64,000 nt of DNA from Symbiodinium natans (taxonomy: Eukaryota > Sar > Dinophyceae > Suessiales > Symbiodiniaceae), in NCBI GenBank assembly GCA_905221605.1, contig CAJNDS010001924.1, positions 456,001 through 520,000 of the forward strand, in the 5' to 3' direction. Numbering within the stretch: the stretch's first letter is position 1; each line of letters opens with the position of its first letter. Positions 48,696-59,900 of the stretch are shown one piece after another. Below the pieces are notes generated by a model. That model did not search any database, was not told the DNA's origin, and saw nothing but the letters and a program-made list of their open reading frames with translations. Position numbers and translations under genes: made by a program.

Positions 48696-49095
48696 GTTTA
48701 GGGTGTAGGGTTTAGGGTTCAGGGTTTAGGGTTCTGGGGTTTTGGGGTTCGCAGGCTACTTCCAAGAGTACCCCTGTGACTCGCGAATCTTCCTTCGTTG
48801 AAAGTGTAGAAGTCCTATGTCAAGTTCATTAAAGTGGCTCGAGGACGCCCCGCAACACCCTTTCTGCTTAGAACCGACACCCCTGATCACTTGATTAAGC
48901 AACCAAAGGAGCGTTGCATGGTTTTTGTTTGAGGGATACTGCGGGACCTACGGGATTCGTTTTATATGTACATGTACATACATACATTCACATATATATA
49001 TATATATACATGGTCACCCCCCCCCCCTCGACAGACCCCGGAATTGTATTTCCGGTCTGTCCAGGAAGGGGGGGGGGGGGGGAAAGCACCACTCC

Positions 49096-49535
49096 AAAAT
49101 TCCTCGAGTTTCCAAAATTCCAAAAATCCAAAAAAAGCCACCCCAAGGTTTGGATTTTTGGAAACTCGAGCGGGAGCCTCAAAATCCAAAAATCGAGCAA
49201 ATTCCTCGAGTTTCCAAAATTCCAAAAATCCAAAAAAACCCACCCCAAGGTTTGGATTTTTGGAAACTCGAGCGGGAGCCTCAAAATCCAAAAATCGAGC
49301 AAATTCCTCGAGTTTCCAAAATTCCAAAAATCCAAAAAAATCCACCCCAAGGTTTGGTTTTTTGGAAACTCGAGCGGGAGCCTCAAAATCCAAAACTCGA
49401 GCAAATTCCTCGAGTTTCCAAATTTCCCAACCTTGGGGTGGATTTTTTTGGATTTTTGGAATTTTGGAAACTCGAGGAATTTGCTCGATTCTTGGATTTT
49501 GAGGACATTCCTCGAGTTTCCAAATGGGTGGTTTT
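49096..49535. repeat. 102-bp tandem repeat with internal inverted repeats
   Basis: TTCCTCGAGTTTCCAAAATT recurs at 49100, 49202, 49304 and 49406, a constant 102-bp period (34 codons), which keeps frames open on both strands. Each unit contains CTCGAGTTTCCAAAA and, inverted, TTTTTGGAAACTCGAG, so each can form a hairpin. After three units the sequence turns around and the right part (49430-49535) is an inverted copy. Confidence 0.92.
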
Positions 49536-49939
49536 TTTGGAAACTGGAGTTTTGATAAGATTTTTTCAGGGGTTCCACACTCATGACAGATATGTACCTA
49601 GACCTTACACCTTAAACATTGAAACCATCACTATGGGGTTTTAAGAGTTACGTTTATTAAGGATTTAAGTCTAATAGCTTAACCTTGAAACCTTTTGTAT
49701 GATTAAAGAATTAGGGTTTAAGGTTTGAGCGCAAACCCTATAGGCTTTAAGGCTTCGGGATTAAAGCCTTAAACCCTGAAGAGTTTCGGGCCTTCTCTTT
49801 CAAACCCTAGTCCCTTGGATAAGCCTTGAACAAGCCCTATAAAAACAACCAGAGAGCGCAGCGGAGCGGAGCGGACAGGAGGGGGAGGGAGGGGCAATCC
49901 TTTCTGCTGTCTTGACGGAAAGATTGAAGGTTACCTCTT

Positions 49940-50990
49940 CTTGAAACCCTTATTGAAATATTGAATTTCAATAAGGCTGGAACTAAGAACTAAGAACTAA
50001 GATTGTCAGACGCTCTTGGGCTGGATTCTTAGTTCTTGGGTTACCTTTTATTGAAAGCATTTTTGAAATATTGAATTTCAATAAGGCTGGAACTAAGAAC
50101 TAAGATTGTCAGACACTCTTGGTCTGGATTCTTAGTTCCTGGGTTGCCTCTTATTGAAGCCCTTATTGAAATATTGAATTTGAATAAGGCTGGAACTAAA
50201 AACTAAGAACTAAGATTGTCAGACACTCTTGGTCTGGATTCGTAGGTCCTGGGTTACCTCTTATTGAAACCCTTATTGAAATATTGAATTTCAATAAGGG
50301 CGGTACTAGGAACTAAGAACTAAGAGCAGGAGTCCCCGACAGTCTTAGTTTTATTTCTTAGTTCCGCCCTTATTGAAATTCAATATTTCAATAAGGATTT
50401 CAATAATACTCCTTATTGAAGCCTTATTGAATTATTGTTTTTCAGTAAGGGTGGAGTATTATCGAAACCCTTATTGAAATATTGAATTTCAATAAGGGCG
50501 GAACTAAGAACTAAGACTGCCAGGGATTCTCCGGTACGGATTCTTAGTTCCTGGGTTACCTCTTATTGAAATCCTTATTGAAATATATTGAATTTCAATA
50601 AGGGCGGTACTAGGAACTAAGAATCCAAACCTATGTGTTTCTATTTAAAAACCCTTATTGAAATATTGAATTTGAATAAGGGCTGTACTAGGAACTAAGA
50701 ACTCAGACCAAGAGTCCCTGGCAGTCTTAGTTCTTAGTTCTTGGTTCTGCCCTTATTGAAATTCAATATTTCAATAAGGGTTTCCATAATGACCACCCTT
50801 ATTGAAGTTCAATACATCAAGAAGGGTTTCAATAATGCCAACCCTTATTGAAACTCAATATTTCAATAAGGGTTTCAATAATGACCACCCTTGTTGAAGT
50901 TCAATATTTCAACAAGGTTTCAATAATGCCAACCCTTCTGGACATTCAATATTTCAATAAGGGTTTTAAAATAGAAACACATAGGTTTAA
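49940..50990. repeat. Array of CTTATTGAAATATTGAATTTCAATAAG hairpin units
   Basis: A core of TTATTGAAAT, ATTG and ATTTCAATAA recurs more than ten times, often about 110 bp apart. Spacers carry GGAACTAAGAACTAAGA, AGATTGTCAGAC and GGATTCTTAGTTC, themselves partly inverted. The right half reverses orientation. Each core is nearly palindromic and could extrude as a cruciform. Confidence 0.92.
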
Positions 50991-51564
50991 CAGACAACAA
51001 AAACATACAACAACAGAGAAAAACATCAAAGGCATTAAACAAAGCAAAAAAGTATGGATCTTTGGGGAGGGGAGGGGGTACCATATATCTCTATTGTTTG
51101 TTAACGTGTCTGGCTACTGTGTGCAGCTATGCTGTCCGTCGCGCCCTCAGCCCTTTTTTTGCTTCCGGGGGTCTGTCGAGGGGGGGGGGGGGGTGAGCAT
51201 ATATATATATATATGTAACTTGTATGTATATTCTAAAATATGAAACTGACTGAATCCTAAACACTGAGCCCTAAACCTAACGTAGATGTCCCAATCTGAA
51301 CCTAGAGCATGCTTTGATATCCTCACCCCAACAAATGTATCTACAGCTCAACTGTTATTTCCCTACACCCCAAGCCCTAAACCCCAAATCATGTGGAGGG
51401 AAGCTACTGGACCCTCCAACTCTTCTTCTTGCGGATTTCCCTAGACCCTATACCCTAAACCCTAAACCCTAAACCCTAAACCCCAAACCCCAAACCCTAA
51501 ACCCTAAACCCCAAACCCTAAAACCCTAAAACCCTAAACCCTCAGCTCGATTCGCATGGGCTCA

Positions 51565-53129
51565 GGGTCTCCCTTTGCCAGCCCTGGGTTTGAACAGCAA
51601 GAGGTGTTTGGGTTTTCGGGTTTTAGGGTCAGGGTTTAGGTATAAGGGTTTAAGGCTGTAAGGTTTACCAGTGAAGGTTTTAGGGGTTTAGGGGTTTAGG
51701 GTTTAGGGTTTGGGGTTTAGGGCCAGGTATAAGGGTTTAAGGCTTTAAGGTTTACCAGGTAAGGTTGAGGGTTGATGCTTGATGCGGGTTTAGGGTTTAG
51801 GGTTTAGGGTTTAGGGTTTAGGGTCTAGGGTTTATAAGGTTTTCGGGTGCAGCGTTTAGGAAGTTCGGGCTTCGCGATGCGGGGCTCATGCGATGATACC
51901 ATAGCCCTGCCCACCTTAAACCCCAAACCCTAAACCCTAAACCCTAAACCCTAAAACCTAAAACCCTGAACCCTGAACCCTTAGCCTAAGCCCTAAACCC
52001 AAGGAGCATGACATGGCCTAAGCCAGATAACTCTAGAAACCCTTCAGACCCTAAGACCCTTCAAACCTTAAAACCCCCAAAAGCTCTAAAACCCTAACGC
52101 CTAAACCCTAAACCCTAAACCCTAGAAGCTCTAAAACCCTAAACCCGGAACCTCTACACCAGCAGAATCCTCGACCCGCCACCGTACAAGCACACGCCTT
52201 CCACTACGTGCAGGTGGACTACGAAAGGGGTCAAACTCAAGGTCGTTCCTTCGGAAGGGGCCCCTACACCAGTTTAAGCCCTGAACCCTAAACCCAAAAA
52301 AACCTGAGTCCTAAACCCCGAGTCCGAACCCGAAAACCCTGAACCCTTCACCCTAAACCCGCAACCCTGACCCCTAATCTAAGGCCTCCCTAGCCATGCT
52401 GCCTCGAGTTGCGTGCTGCATGAATAACTGCGTGCTGCCTCACGGGGCGCACTTCGACCTCGCGCGTGTAGGAGGCGGACGCGCGCGCGCATTTGAGACA
52501 GCATGCACAAGTTCAGGCAGCACCCACCCCCAGGCAGCATGCAGAGTGCACTCACCCGTTGCTGGTCCAGATTCACCGTGAAGGTATTTTGAAATTTTAA
52601 GTAGAAACTCAGTGGCTGCTACTGCATGCTGCCTCGAGTTGCGTGCTGCATGAACAATTGCGTGCTGCCTCACGGGCCGACATTAGACCTCGCGCGCGTA
52701 GGAGGCGGACGCGCGCACTTGAGACAGCATGCAAAAATTCAGGCAGCACCCTCCCTGAGCCGGCATGGCTTTGGAGGCTCTTGACCTAAACCCTACACCC
52801 TAAACCCTGAACCCTAAACCCCACACCACCGAAGGAGAAGGCTCGCAAGCAAGAGGAGGAGGCCAACCGCGGCTCTCCGTCAGCCTTTCTTGGCTCTCCT
52901 TCCCAACCTGGGTTTGGGGTTTAGGGTTTAGGGTTTAGGGTTTGGGGTTTGGGGTTTGGGGTTTGGGGTTTGGGGTTTGGGGTTTGGGCTGAGAGTCCGC
53001 CCAAACCCGAAATCTCCCAACGATCTTTCATATTTCAGCGCCTTCCCCCCTCCCGCCCCCCACCCCCTGCCGCCCGGCCTGAACGCATCTTGGCACATTA
53101 CAGGGCTCTTCAGGGAGGGGGCTTCCAGG
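51565..53129 (+). CDS. Candidate exons between the coiled-coil gene and the aminopropyltransferase
   Basis: 51565-51603 (after GGCTCAG, before GT) reads SPFASPGFEQQE. 52166-52213 (after AGCAG, before GT) reads NPRPATVQAHAFHYVQ. 52835-52871 (after CGAAG, before GC) reads EKARKQEEEANR. 53104-53129 (after TTACAG, before GTAACC) reads GLFREGASR. The last three close in phase (0 to 0, 0 to 1, 1 to 0). The charged third exon resembles the coiled-coil gene, so they may belong to it if its 48636 exon splices at the GA donor. Assignment is uncertain. Confidence 0.35.
52395..52757. repeat. 230-bp spaced direct duplication rich in GCTGC/GCATGC
   Basis: A block beginning CATGCTGCCTCGAGTTGCGT and ending near TTCAGGCAGCACCC occurs at 52395 and again at 52625, with substitutions and small indels in GCGCGC runs. 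It is full of CATGC and GCAGCA/GCTGCC motifs that pair internally. Open frames here are shared by both copies but show no domain. Confidence 0.85.
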
Positions 53130-53179
53130 GTAACCCAAGGTTCGCTGTCAGTCCGTAAGGCTCCCTAAGCTTCCATAAG

Positions 53180-53281
53180 GTTTAGGGTTTAGGGTTTAGT
53201 TTTTTGGGTTTAGGGTTTAGGGTTTAGGGTTTAGGGTTTAGGGTTTAGGGTTTAGGGTTTAGGGTTTAGGGTTTAGGGTTC
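53180..53281. repeat. TTTAGGG tandem array
   Basis: About fourteen TTTAGGG units, with one short TTTTTTGGG interruption, directly downstream of candidate exon 53104-53129. Confidence 0.95.
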
Positions 53282-53724
53282 ATCCCTTAAGAGCCCTGCG
53301 GTTCTTGAAGTGCGGAATGGGTATTTAAGGGTTCCTCAATGAAGAGCCCGCATGAAACTACCCTAAGGCCCTAAGGATCCATGTGCAGTATATACTTGAG
53401 CCCTTTCAGGCTATGTTTAGGAACCCCATGGATCCTCAGAAAATCTCTACCCCTCCTTCTTGAAGCTTGTTCCCCGTGCCCTATGTGCCACCCGCACCTA
53501 AGATGCAGGGTGTGGGCTGCACGGGTTCCATGGGGTTTAGGGTTTGGTCTGTATTGTTTAGGGGCCATCCGCTGTTCCTCGCAGCCCCTCCACACAGCAC
53601 GGCTCGAAGTGTCGTCCCTGTTCCGCCGCCATGGCGATGTGGATGATCGAGGACGCCCCCCCCCCGCCCCCTCCCCACCCGAAATCCCTAAACCCTAGGC
53701 CCTAAACGAGGGTTTAGGGCTAAT

Positions 53725-53812
53725 AAGACCTAGGCCCTTATTCCCCTTTTTGGGGGGCGTAGGTTTCCTTAGAAGCCCCTTTTAACCAAAAAGGGCAAGC
53801 AACCTGAGCCAA
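53725..53812. repeat. Dispersed element, family H
   Basis: TAGGCCCTTATTCCCCTTTT at the left and CCCCTTTTAACCAAAAAGGG in the middle; compare 55575-55668 and 34570-34660. Confidence 0.6.
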
Positions 53813-53976
53813 GAAATCGTGACTCTGGGACAGAATTAGAATGTTCTTCTGGCCCCGTGATACCTCTATCAGGCCACTATTGCTGCGTGGCATAGGCCCT
53901 CACCTACATCCTAAGTCCTAACTCCTAAGCCCTAACCCAATGCCCCCCGCCCTCTCTTCCTTCTTTGTTTCCCAAG

Positions 53977-56900
53977 AAGCCTTCTTGAAAAAGGACTTGG
54001 AGGAGGGCCTTCAGTTTAACTACAAGCGGCTGGGCTGAGAGTCGGATGCAGGGTTCAGGGGGTTCAGGGTTCAGGGTTTTGGGATTCTCCGGCAATTCGT
54101 GTCCGAGTGTCCGACGCCACTGCGGCTAAGATGGGCTCCCAGCCCCCCGAACCCCAAGACATAAAACCCTATGAGTTCGTAAAGCCACCATAAATTCGCA
54201 CACCTGCAGAAGCTGTGAAAGCCTAGAAACCCTGAAACCCGCCCTAAATCCCAACCCTAGACCCTAAACCCAACAAACACCCACAAGCACTTGCGTGCGT
54301 ACTTACATGGTCCCTCACATGGTCCCTGAACTTCGTTCAAGGATAGGCCTCCAAAATACATCCAAGAGCCCATGCGAAGACCCTTAAACCACTAAGCGCC
54401 TAAGCCCTCAGCCCTTAAAGCTGAAGAGCCTGAAAACCTGAACTTCAAAGCCCTCAAAGACCCCTCAAAGCCCCTAAACCCTACTTAGATAAAGCCCAGC
54501 GGCTCAAAAGCCCCTGAAATTCTAATTAAGGAGTCTACCCGGAATCACGCATAGTCGGGTTCCTATTCCTTAACCCCAAACCCTAAACCCTAAACCCTAA
54601 ACCCTATTGAAGATGTGGTGTTGGAGTCTGGGGGAACCCTTGAAAGTCCCTGGAGTGGCTTGACCACGTCGCGCGATCGGGGGGCACCGCTTGTCAATCC
54701 ACACAAGACGGGCTGGTTCTTCGTAGGGAATGAGGGAATGAGGGAATGAGGTACCCTGTTAAATCCCTTCCACCCTTGAACCCCTAAACCGCGAACCCCT
54801 CACCCCCTAAACCCCCTAAATGCTAAAAACCCTATAAACCCTAAACCCTGCAAACCCTAGACCCTAAACAACATGTTGAACCCTTAAGCCCCCTTAATCC
54901 CCCTTAAGCCCTAAACCCTATAAACCCTATAAACCCTGTAAACCCCATAAACCCCATAAACCCTAAACAATATATTGAACCCTTAAACCCTAAACCCGAA
55001 ACAATATATTGAACCCTTAAGCCCCCTGAAGCCCCCTGAAGCCCTCTTCCTGTAGACAAGGCTGAAGAAACTCGAAACCCCAAACCCTAAAAACCCTCTA
55101 AACCCTAAAAACCCTCAAAACCCTATAAACCCTATAAACCCTTTCAACCCTGTAAACCCTTATGAACCCTAAACAAGTTGTTGAACCCTTAAACCCGCTT
55201 GAAGCCCTCTCCCTGTGGACAAGGCTGAAGAGGGTCCTGGCGTCGACCCAGTCCAAGTTCCAGATGGCCAGCCGGGGGTTAGGGTTTAGGGTTTGGGGTT
55301 TAGGGTTTTGGGGTTGAGGGTTTTGGGTTTTAGGGTTTCGGGTTTCGGGTTGACGAACCCGGTATGGGCTCATTCTCTACCTGACAACCCAAACCTGTCG
55401 GGAGGCCGTAGCAGACAAAACTCCCACTTTGCATCTCGACACCCCAACCCCACAGCAGCAATACCTTCGACAGGTCAACGTTTGTGACACAGAGCCCTTT
55501 GGCAAAGTGTTGATCATCGACGGGCTGATTCAGGAGACTTGGCTGTGTCAGGCGGAAAAAAACCTAGGACTCGGAGTAGGCCCTGTTTGTCCTTTGTTTA
55601 GGGTTCCCTTGTAATCCCCTTAAAACCGAAAAGGGCACCCTTTTTGTTGCTAGGTTACTCCTGGGTTTAGAAAAGCTAGCACTGGAGTAATCATGTCTAC
55701 TTGGAGGCTCATGAATAGCTCCAGCTGGGGTTATAGGTAGGGTATCAGTAGTCGCCGCCCTTTTGATAACCCGAGACCGAAGTTGTATCTACCCCACGAA
55801 CGTTCAAGTGGGGGTCTAGAGCTCAAGATTTCGGATGTTCGCAACACTCTCCTTTGACTGCAGTACTCCATGGTCATACCTGGCACAATCATGCTCAGGA
55901 AGCCTAAGCTAAGCCTGAAGTAACCGGTTTCTCAGTGTTAAGATGAGGTCGGGTCGCATGTTTACTGCTCTCCCACGCCCTACACCCTAAACCCTAGGCC
56001 CTAGACCCTGGACCCTAGATCCTAGATGCTAAACACTAATCCCTAAACCCTAAACCAAACCCTAAACCCTTATCTCGCACTTGCAAGTCTCTTCCCTTTT
56101 TATGAGCGAGCACAGCATGTCTGACAGCCAAAGATAATATAAGCCTTGTCAAAGGTAGGTTTAGGGTTCAGGGTTCAGGGTTCAGGGTTAGGCGCTGAGC
56201 GGTTGATGAGGACGTTCTTTAGCCTGCAAGCTTTTCGTGCCTTCTAAGCGTTAATCCCTGCACCTTATACCTAAACCCTAACCCCTGAGCCCTAAACCCG
56301 AACCCTAAACCCCAAGACCGCAAACCCTTGACAGTTTTTTTACCTCATCTCGACAGCTCTGCTGAGTCCTCTGAACTGGACGAGTTCATCTACCACGAGC
56401 GCCCTGGGGGCAACAAGTACCCTGAACTCCAAACCCTAAACCCTAAACCCTAAACCCTAAACCCTAAACCCTAAACCCCAGACTTCGACCCATAAACACC
56501 AAGCTCAGAACCTGAACCCCAAACTCTGAACCCTAGACCCTGAAACGTGCGCACTTCTGGGCGTTTCCGAAACAGAAGGGATGAAGGTTTTTTGGGGGGC
56601 CTCTTAGAGAGGACTTCTGCTATTCAATAATGAGGACCCTATCTCCTATTTTTACGATTTGGAGGATGGATGAACCTGAAAATAGGGACCACGGGGGACC
56701 TGAGTTGTAATTTGGAGGTTCTGCACGTTGAATCGTGCTAGGGTTCAGGCCCCCCTACCCCATTCACCCAATCCGAAGCCCAAGATGAGTACGTGATGCC
56801 AATTCCATGATTCATGTGGTCTCTAAGTTTCATCTTTCACACCTCCACGCCCCGTCCCGTGAACCTGCCGGAGCGTCTATGACTACCCCCTTGATCTATC

Positions 56901-59900
56901 CCGTGAAGGAAACTTCCTTTAGGGGATCCGAGCATGTTTTGATGAGTGTTCCTCAATTCAGTTCTATTAGGATCTCCCAGCAAGTTTTGGTTGCCTCAAG
57001 CACCCTGAGCTCCGAAACTTACAAGTTTGGCTTGCAGTTTCCTCCATTTTATCATTCATGAGGAGTAGGCAAATTCTTGCAAGTATATATGCCTAAACCC
57101 CAAACCCCAAACCCCAAACCCTAAACCCAAAACCCTAACCCCTAAACCCTAAACCCTAAACCCTAAACCCTAAACCCTAAAAGGTGCCTCGTTCATCCGG
57201 CCATGCTTGCGCACCCAACCGGCGCAAAGCGAGTTCCTGGGCTTGGCTTCTATAGGGGGGGTCGGAATAAATTTTATACTTGTATCCCCTTGTGGTCTTT
57301 TGAACTAAACCCTAACCCTAAACCCTAAACCCTAAACACTAAACCCTAAACCCTAAACCCTAAACCCTGGAGTTCAGGGTTTATCGCGTTTAGGGTTTAG
57401 GGGCTAGCGGTTTTAGTATACCGATATATACATATATGCCCTTAGCAACAAGCACATAAGCAAATGCTCATAGGCATATTCCCTTGTGAAAGAGACCCAA
57501 TGACACTGTAGGCCCACTGTCCTGAACCCAAACTCTAAAACCTCCAAACCCTGACTTAACACTTCACCCCAAAACCTGACGCATGGAACGCTTCTAAGGG
57601 AAAGCCAAGTAATGCCCATGCCGCAGTTGGCTTCACATATAAAAGGCTCCGTAAACTCCATGGGGAACAATGCCAAGAAGGGTACCCTCACGATCGCATG
57701 GTTCACGAGCTATTTGGACTTAAACCCTAAACCATTTCGGTTTAGGGTTCAGGGTTTAGGTTTAGGGTTCAGAGATCGGGAACTTGGGAGCATTGTCATG
57801 GCCACATGTATCATCATGGTTTTCTGTGCTTTTCGTAACCTGTTTCTATCATAATCAATGTACTATGATGATGCCATTTCGTCTGCTTTAGCTTGACGCT
57901 CTGAATGGCTGTTGTGATTGTGACCATTTCTTAATAAGCTGCATACAACCCTAAACCTTACATCGCTTGAGCGTGGGCCTTTCCAAGGGTTTAGGGTTTA
58001 AGCTCCCGCCCAAGTGCTAATTGCAATAGTAAAGATTCGGTTTAGGGTTTAGGGTTCAGGGTTCAGGGTTCAGGGTTTAGGGTTTAGGGTTTAGGGTTCA
58101 GGGAACCAAAACAATAATAGCCAGCAAACAAAACTTTACAAAACAAGAACTAAAATGAGTAAGATAATCATCATGGTATGAAGATGTCACTGGGTGACTC
58201 GAGTGGCCCAAGCAACTGGCAACAGCGCTCTGGCAACCGGTTCTTGCCGATGATGCAATGATCTTTGTGGTAACTGGGTAACGATGAGCAGTTTAGCCGG
58301 CTTGCAAAGTGTGTCTGAACGACGAGGGGCTTGTCTTCATAAAGCGGCGCCCTACTTCAGACAGGAAAATGGTTACGCAAACACATGTTAGAAACATGTG
58401 GGTGTTTCCTAAACAGGGGTACCCCTTATGTACACGGACATGCTATAACCCTTTGTTGAGCTCCAAATGAGGCCCGTAATTTCAGAAGCCCTGCATTCAT
58501 ATTGTTCATCAATTCCTAAGATGTACCTGACTGGGGCTCAGGGTGGGGGGTTTAGGATATAGGGTTTGGGTTTTAGGATTTAGGGTTTGGGGTTTAGGAT
58601 TTAGGGTTTGGGGTCTGGAGTTGGGATTTAGGGTTCGGTGGGACTTGCGTCCGTCATCAACGGGTTGGGGTTCAGGGTGTAGGGTTTAGGGTTTAGGGTT
58701 CATAGGGTTTGGGGTCTGGGGTTTACGGAACCCTAAACCCTAAACCCTTAGGGTTAGAGGGTCCTGCTCTCTGAGGTCTTCATCGGCCGCTTGGCGTGGC
58801 AGTAATCAGCCTTGTTGAAGGTTTAGGGTTTAGGGTTTAGGGTTTAGGGTTTAGGGTTTAGGGTTTGGGGTTTAGGGTTTAGGGTTTAGGGTTTAGGGTT
58901 CAGGGTTTAGGGTTTAGGGTTTGGGGTTTAGCATGACATAGACCCAGAACCCGAAAATACACTGAAGGCTGTCTTATTTCAAGCTTAGGGGTGACATCCT
59001 TGACGACACGCCTGAACCTAGCTTAACCCCCTTCTTCCCGTCAAACCCGGAACGAGCAACTGAACACCCACAAAAAAAGCTTAAGCCCCAAACCTTGAAT
59101 TTTAGGCCCTAAACCGACACATTAACCTCTAAACCTTAAGCCGTAAACCCAAACCCTGTACAAAAGATCCCCCCCCCCCCCCCCCCCCCCGATAGAAAAG
59201 CAAAGCCCGCACTAAACTGCGAGCAGGGTGATTGATTAGCCTCCGGCTACTTGGATGTTCATGGTACGTATCAACCAATTATAATTTAAGAGCCTCCGGC
59301 TCAAGCCGCCGACCCCGCAGAAGAACAAGTTTAAGGTTTGGGGTTTGGTGATTTTGTTCGCGGTTGGGGGGGTGGGGGGGGGTGGGGGGGGTGGGGGGGT
59401 GTGGGGGTGAGGGGGGGGGGTAGGGGTGTGGGCGTTGGGGGGTTTTTCCAAAAGAGCCCCTATGCGGTGTGCGAAAACGCCTATGGTCCATGAGTTTACG
59501 CGGTGTGGGTGGCCTGTTCCTCCACGGAAAAGCTGGCGGGGTACCCCCCCTACCGGGGTAAGGAGGGAAAGAGGGAGGTTTTCACATCCTTTTCCTATCC
59601 AACACGCCGCCAGGGTCGGCGGACTGTACTTATACCCCGCTGAAAAGCCCTTTAAGTGAGTACAGTTGTAAGTACACTTATAGTTGATTAATACGTACGA
59701 ACCTCCAAGTAGGCACGGGGCCACGAGCTTGCAGTGTCTCTAGCGACGGCAGCGGACAACGGAGCAGCGGCAGTCTACTTGGTTGTTCAGGGTGCTTAGT
59801 ATGCCAAGTATAGCTGTACTTGTATCCCAATTCTAACCTAGGGTACTTAAGGGGCTTTTAAGTGGGTGATAAGTACACTTATGGTTGGGTTCCTACGTAC

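Larger units (their letters stand above)
48966..51230. mobile_element. 2.2-kb fold-back (long inverted-end) element
   Basis: The left end (48985-49035) has a TATA run, then GGTCACCCC..., a C run and CTCGACAGACCCCGGAA. The right end (51165-51216) is its reverse complement: TTCCGGGGGTCTGTCGAG, a G run, GGTGAGC and a TATA run; similarity extends roughly into ACATACATACA on the outer sides. Between the ends lie a 102-bp tandem array (49096-49535) and an array of AT-rich hairpins (49940-50990) with a nested inverted pair (about 50625-50655 and 50960-50990). No transposase-like frame is seen; the long open frames on both strands are repeat translations. It resembles a non-autonomous fold-back transposon inserted between gene exons. 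No target-site duplication was identified. Confidence 0.65.

Noticed and set aside
48914-49644. Several overlapping frames of 140-240 codons on both strands
   Set aside because: They are produced by the 102-bp tandem repeat and the TATA and homopolymer runs; the period is divisible by three, so frames stay open by construction.
52949-53168. Frames with repeated GFGVWGLGFGVW
   Set aside because: Direct translation of TTTGGGG repeats. The many GLGFRV and LNPKP frames throughout the window have the same origin.
53587-53660. Zinc-finger-like HGSKCRPCSAAM exon
   Set aside because: Three frames are open across the same bases (RLEVSSLFRRHGDVDD is equally coding-like), the Cys pattern is incomplete and phase does not fit the flanking candidate exons.
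59236-59724. 162-codon reverse-strand frame
   Set aside because: It runs across a split family B element and a GGGGTGGGG tract; the Pro/His/Thr runs are low-complexity translation.
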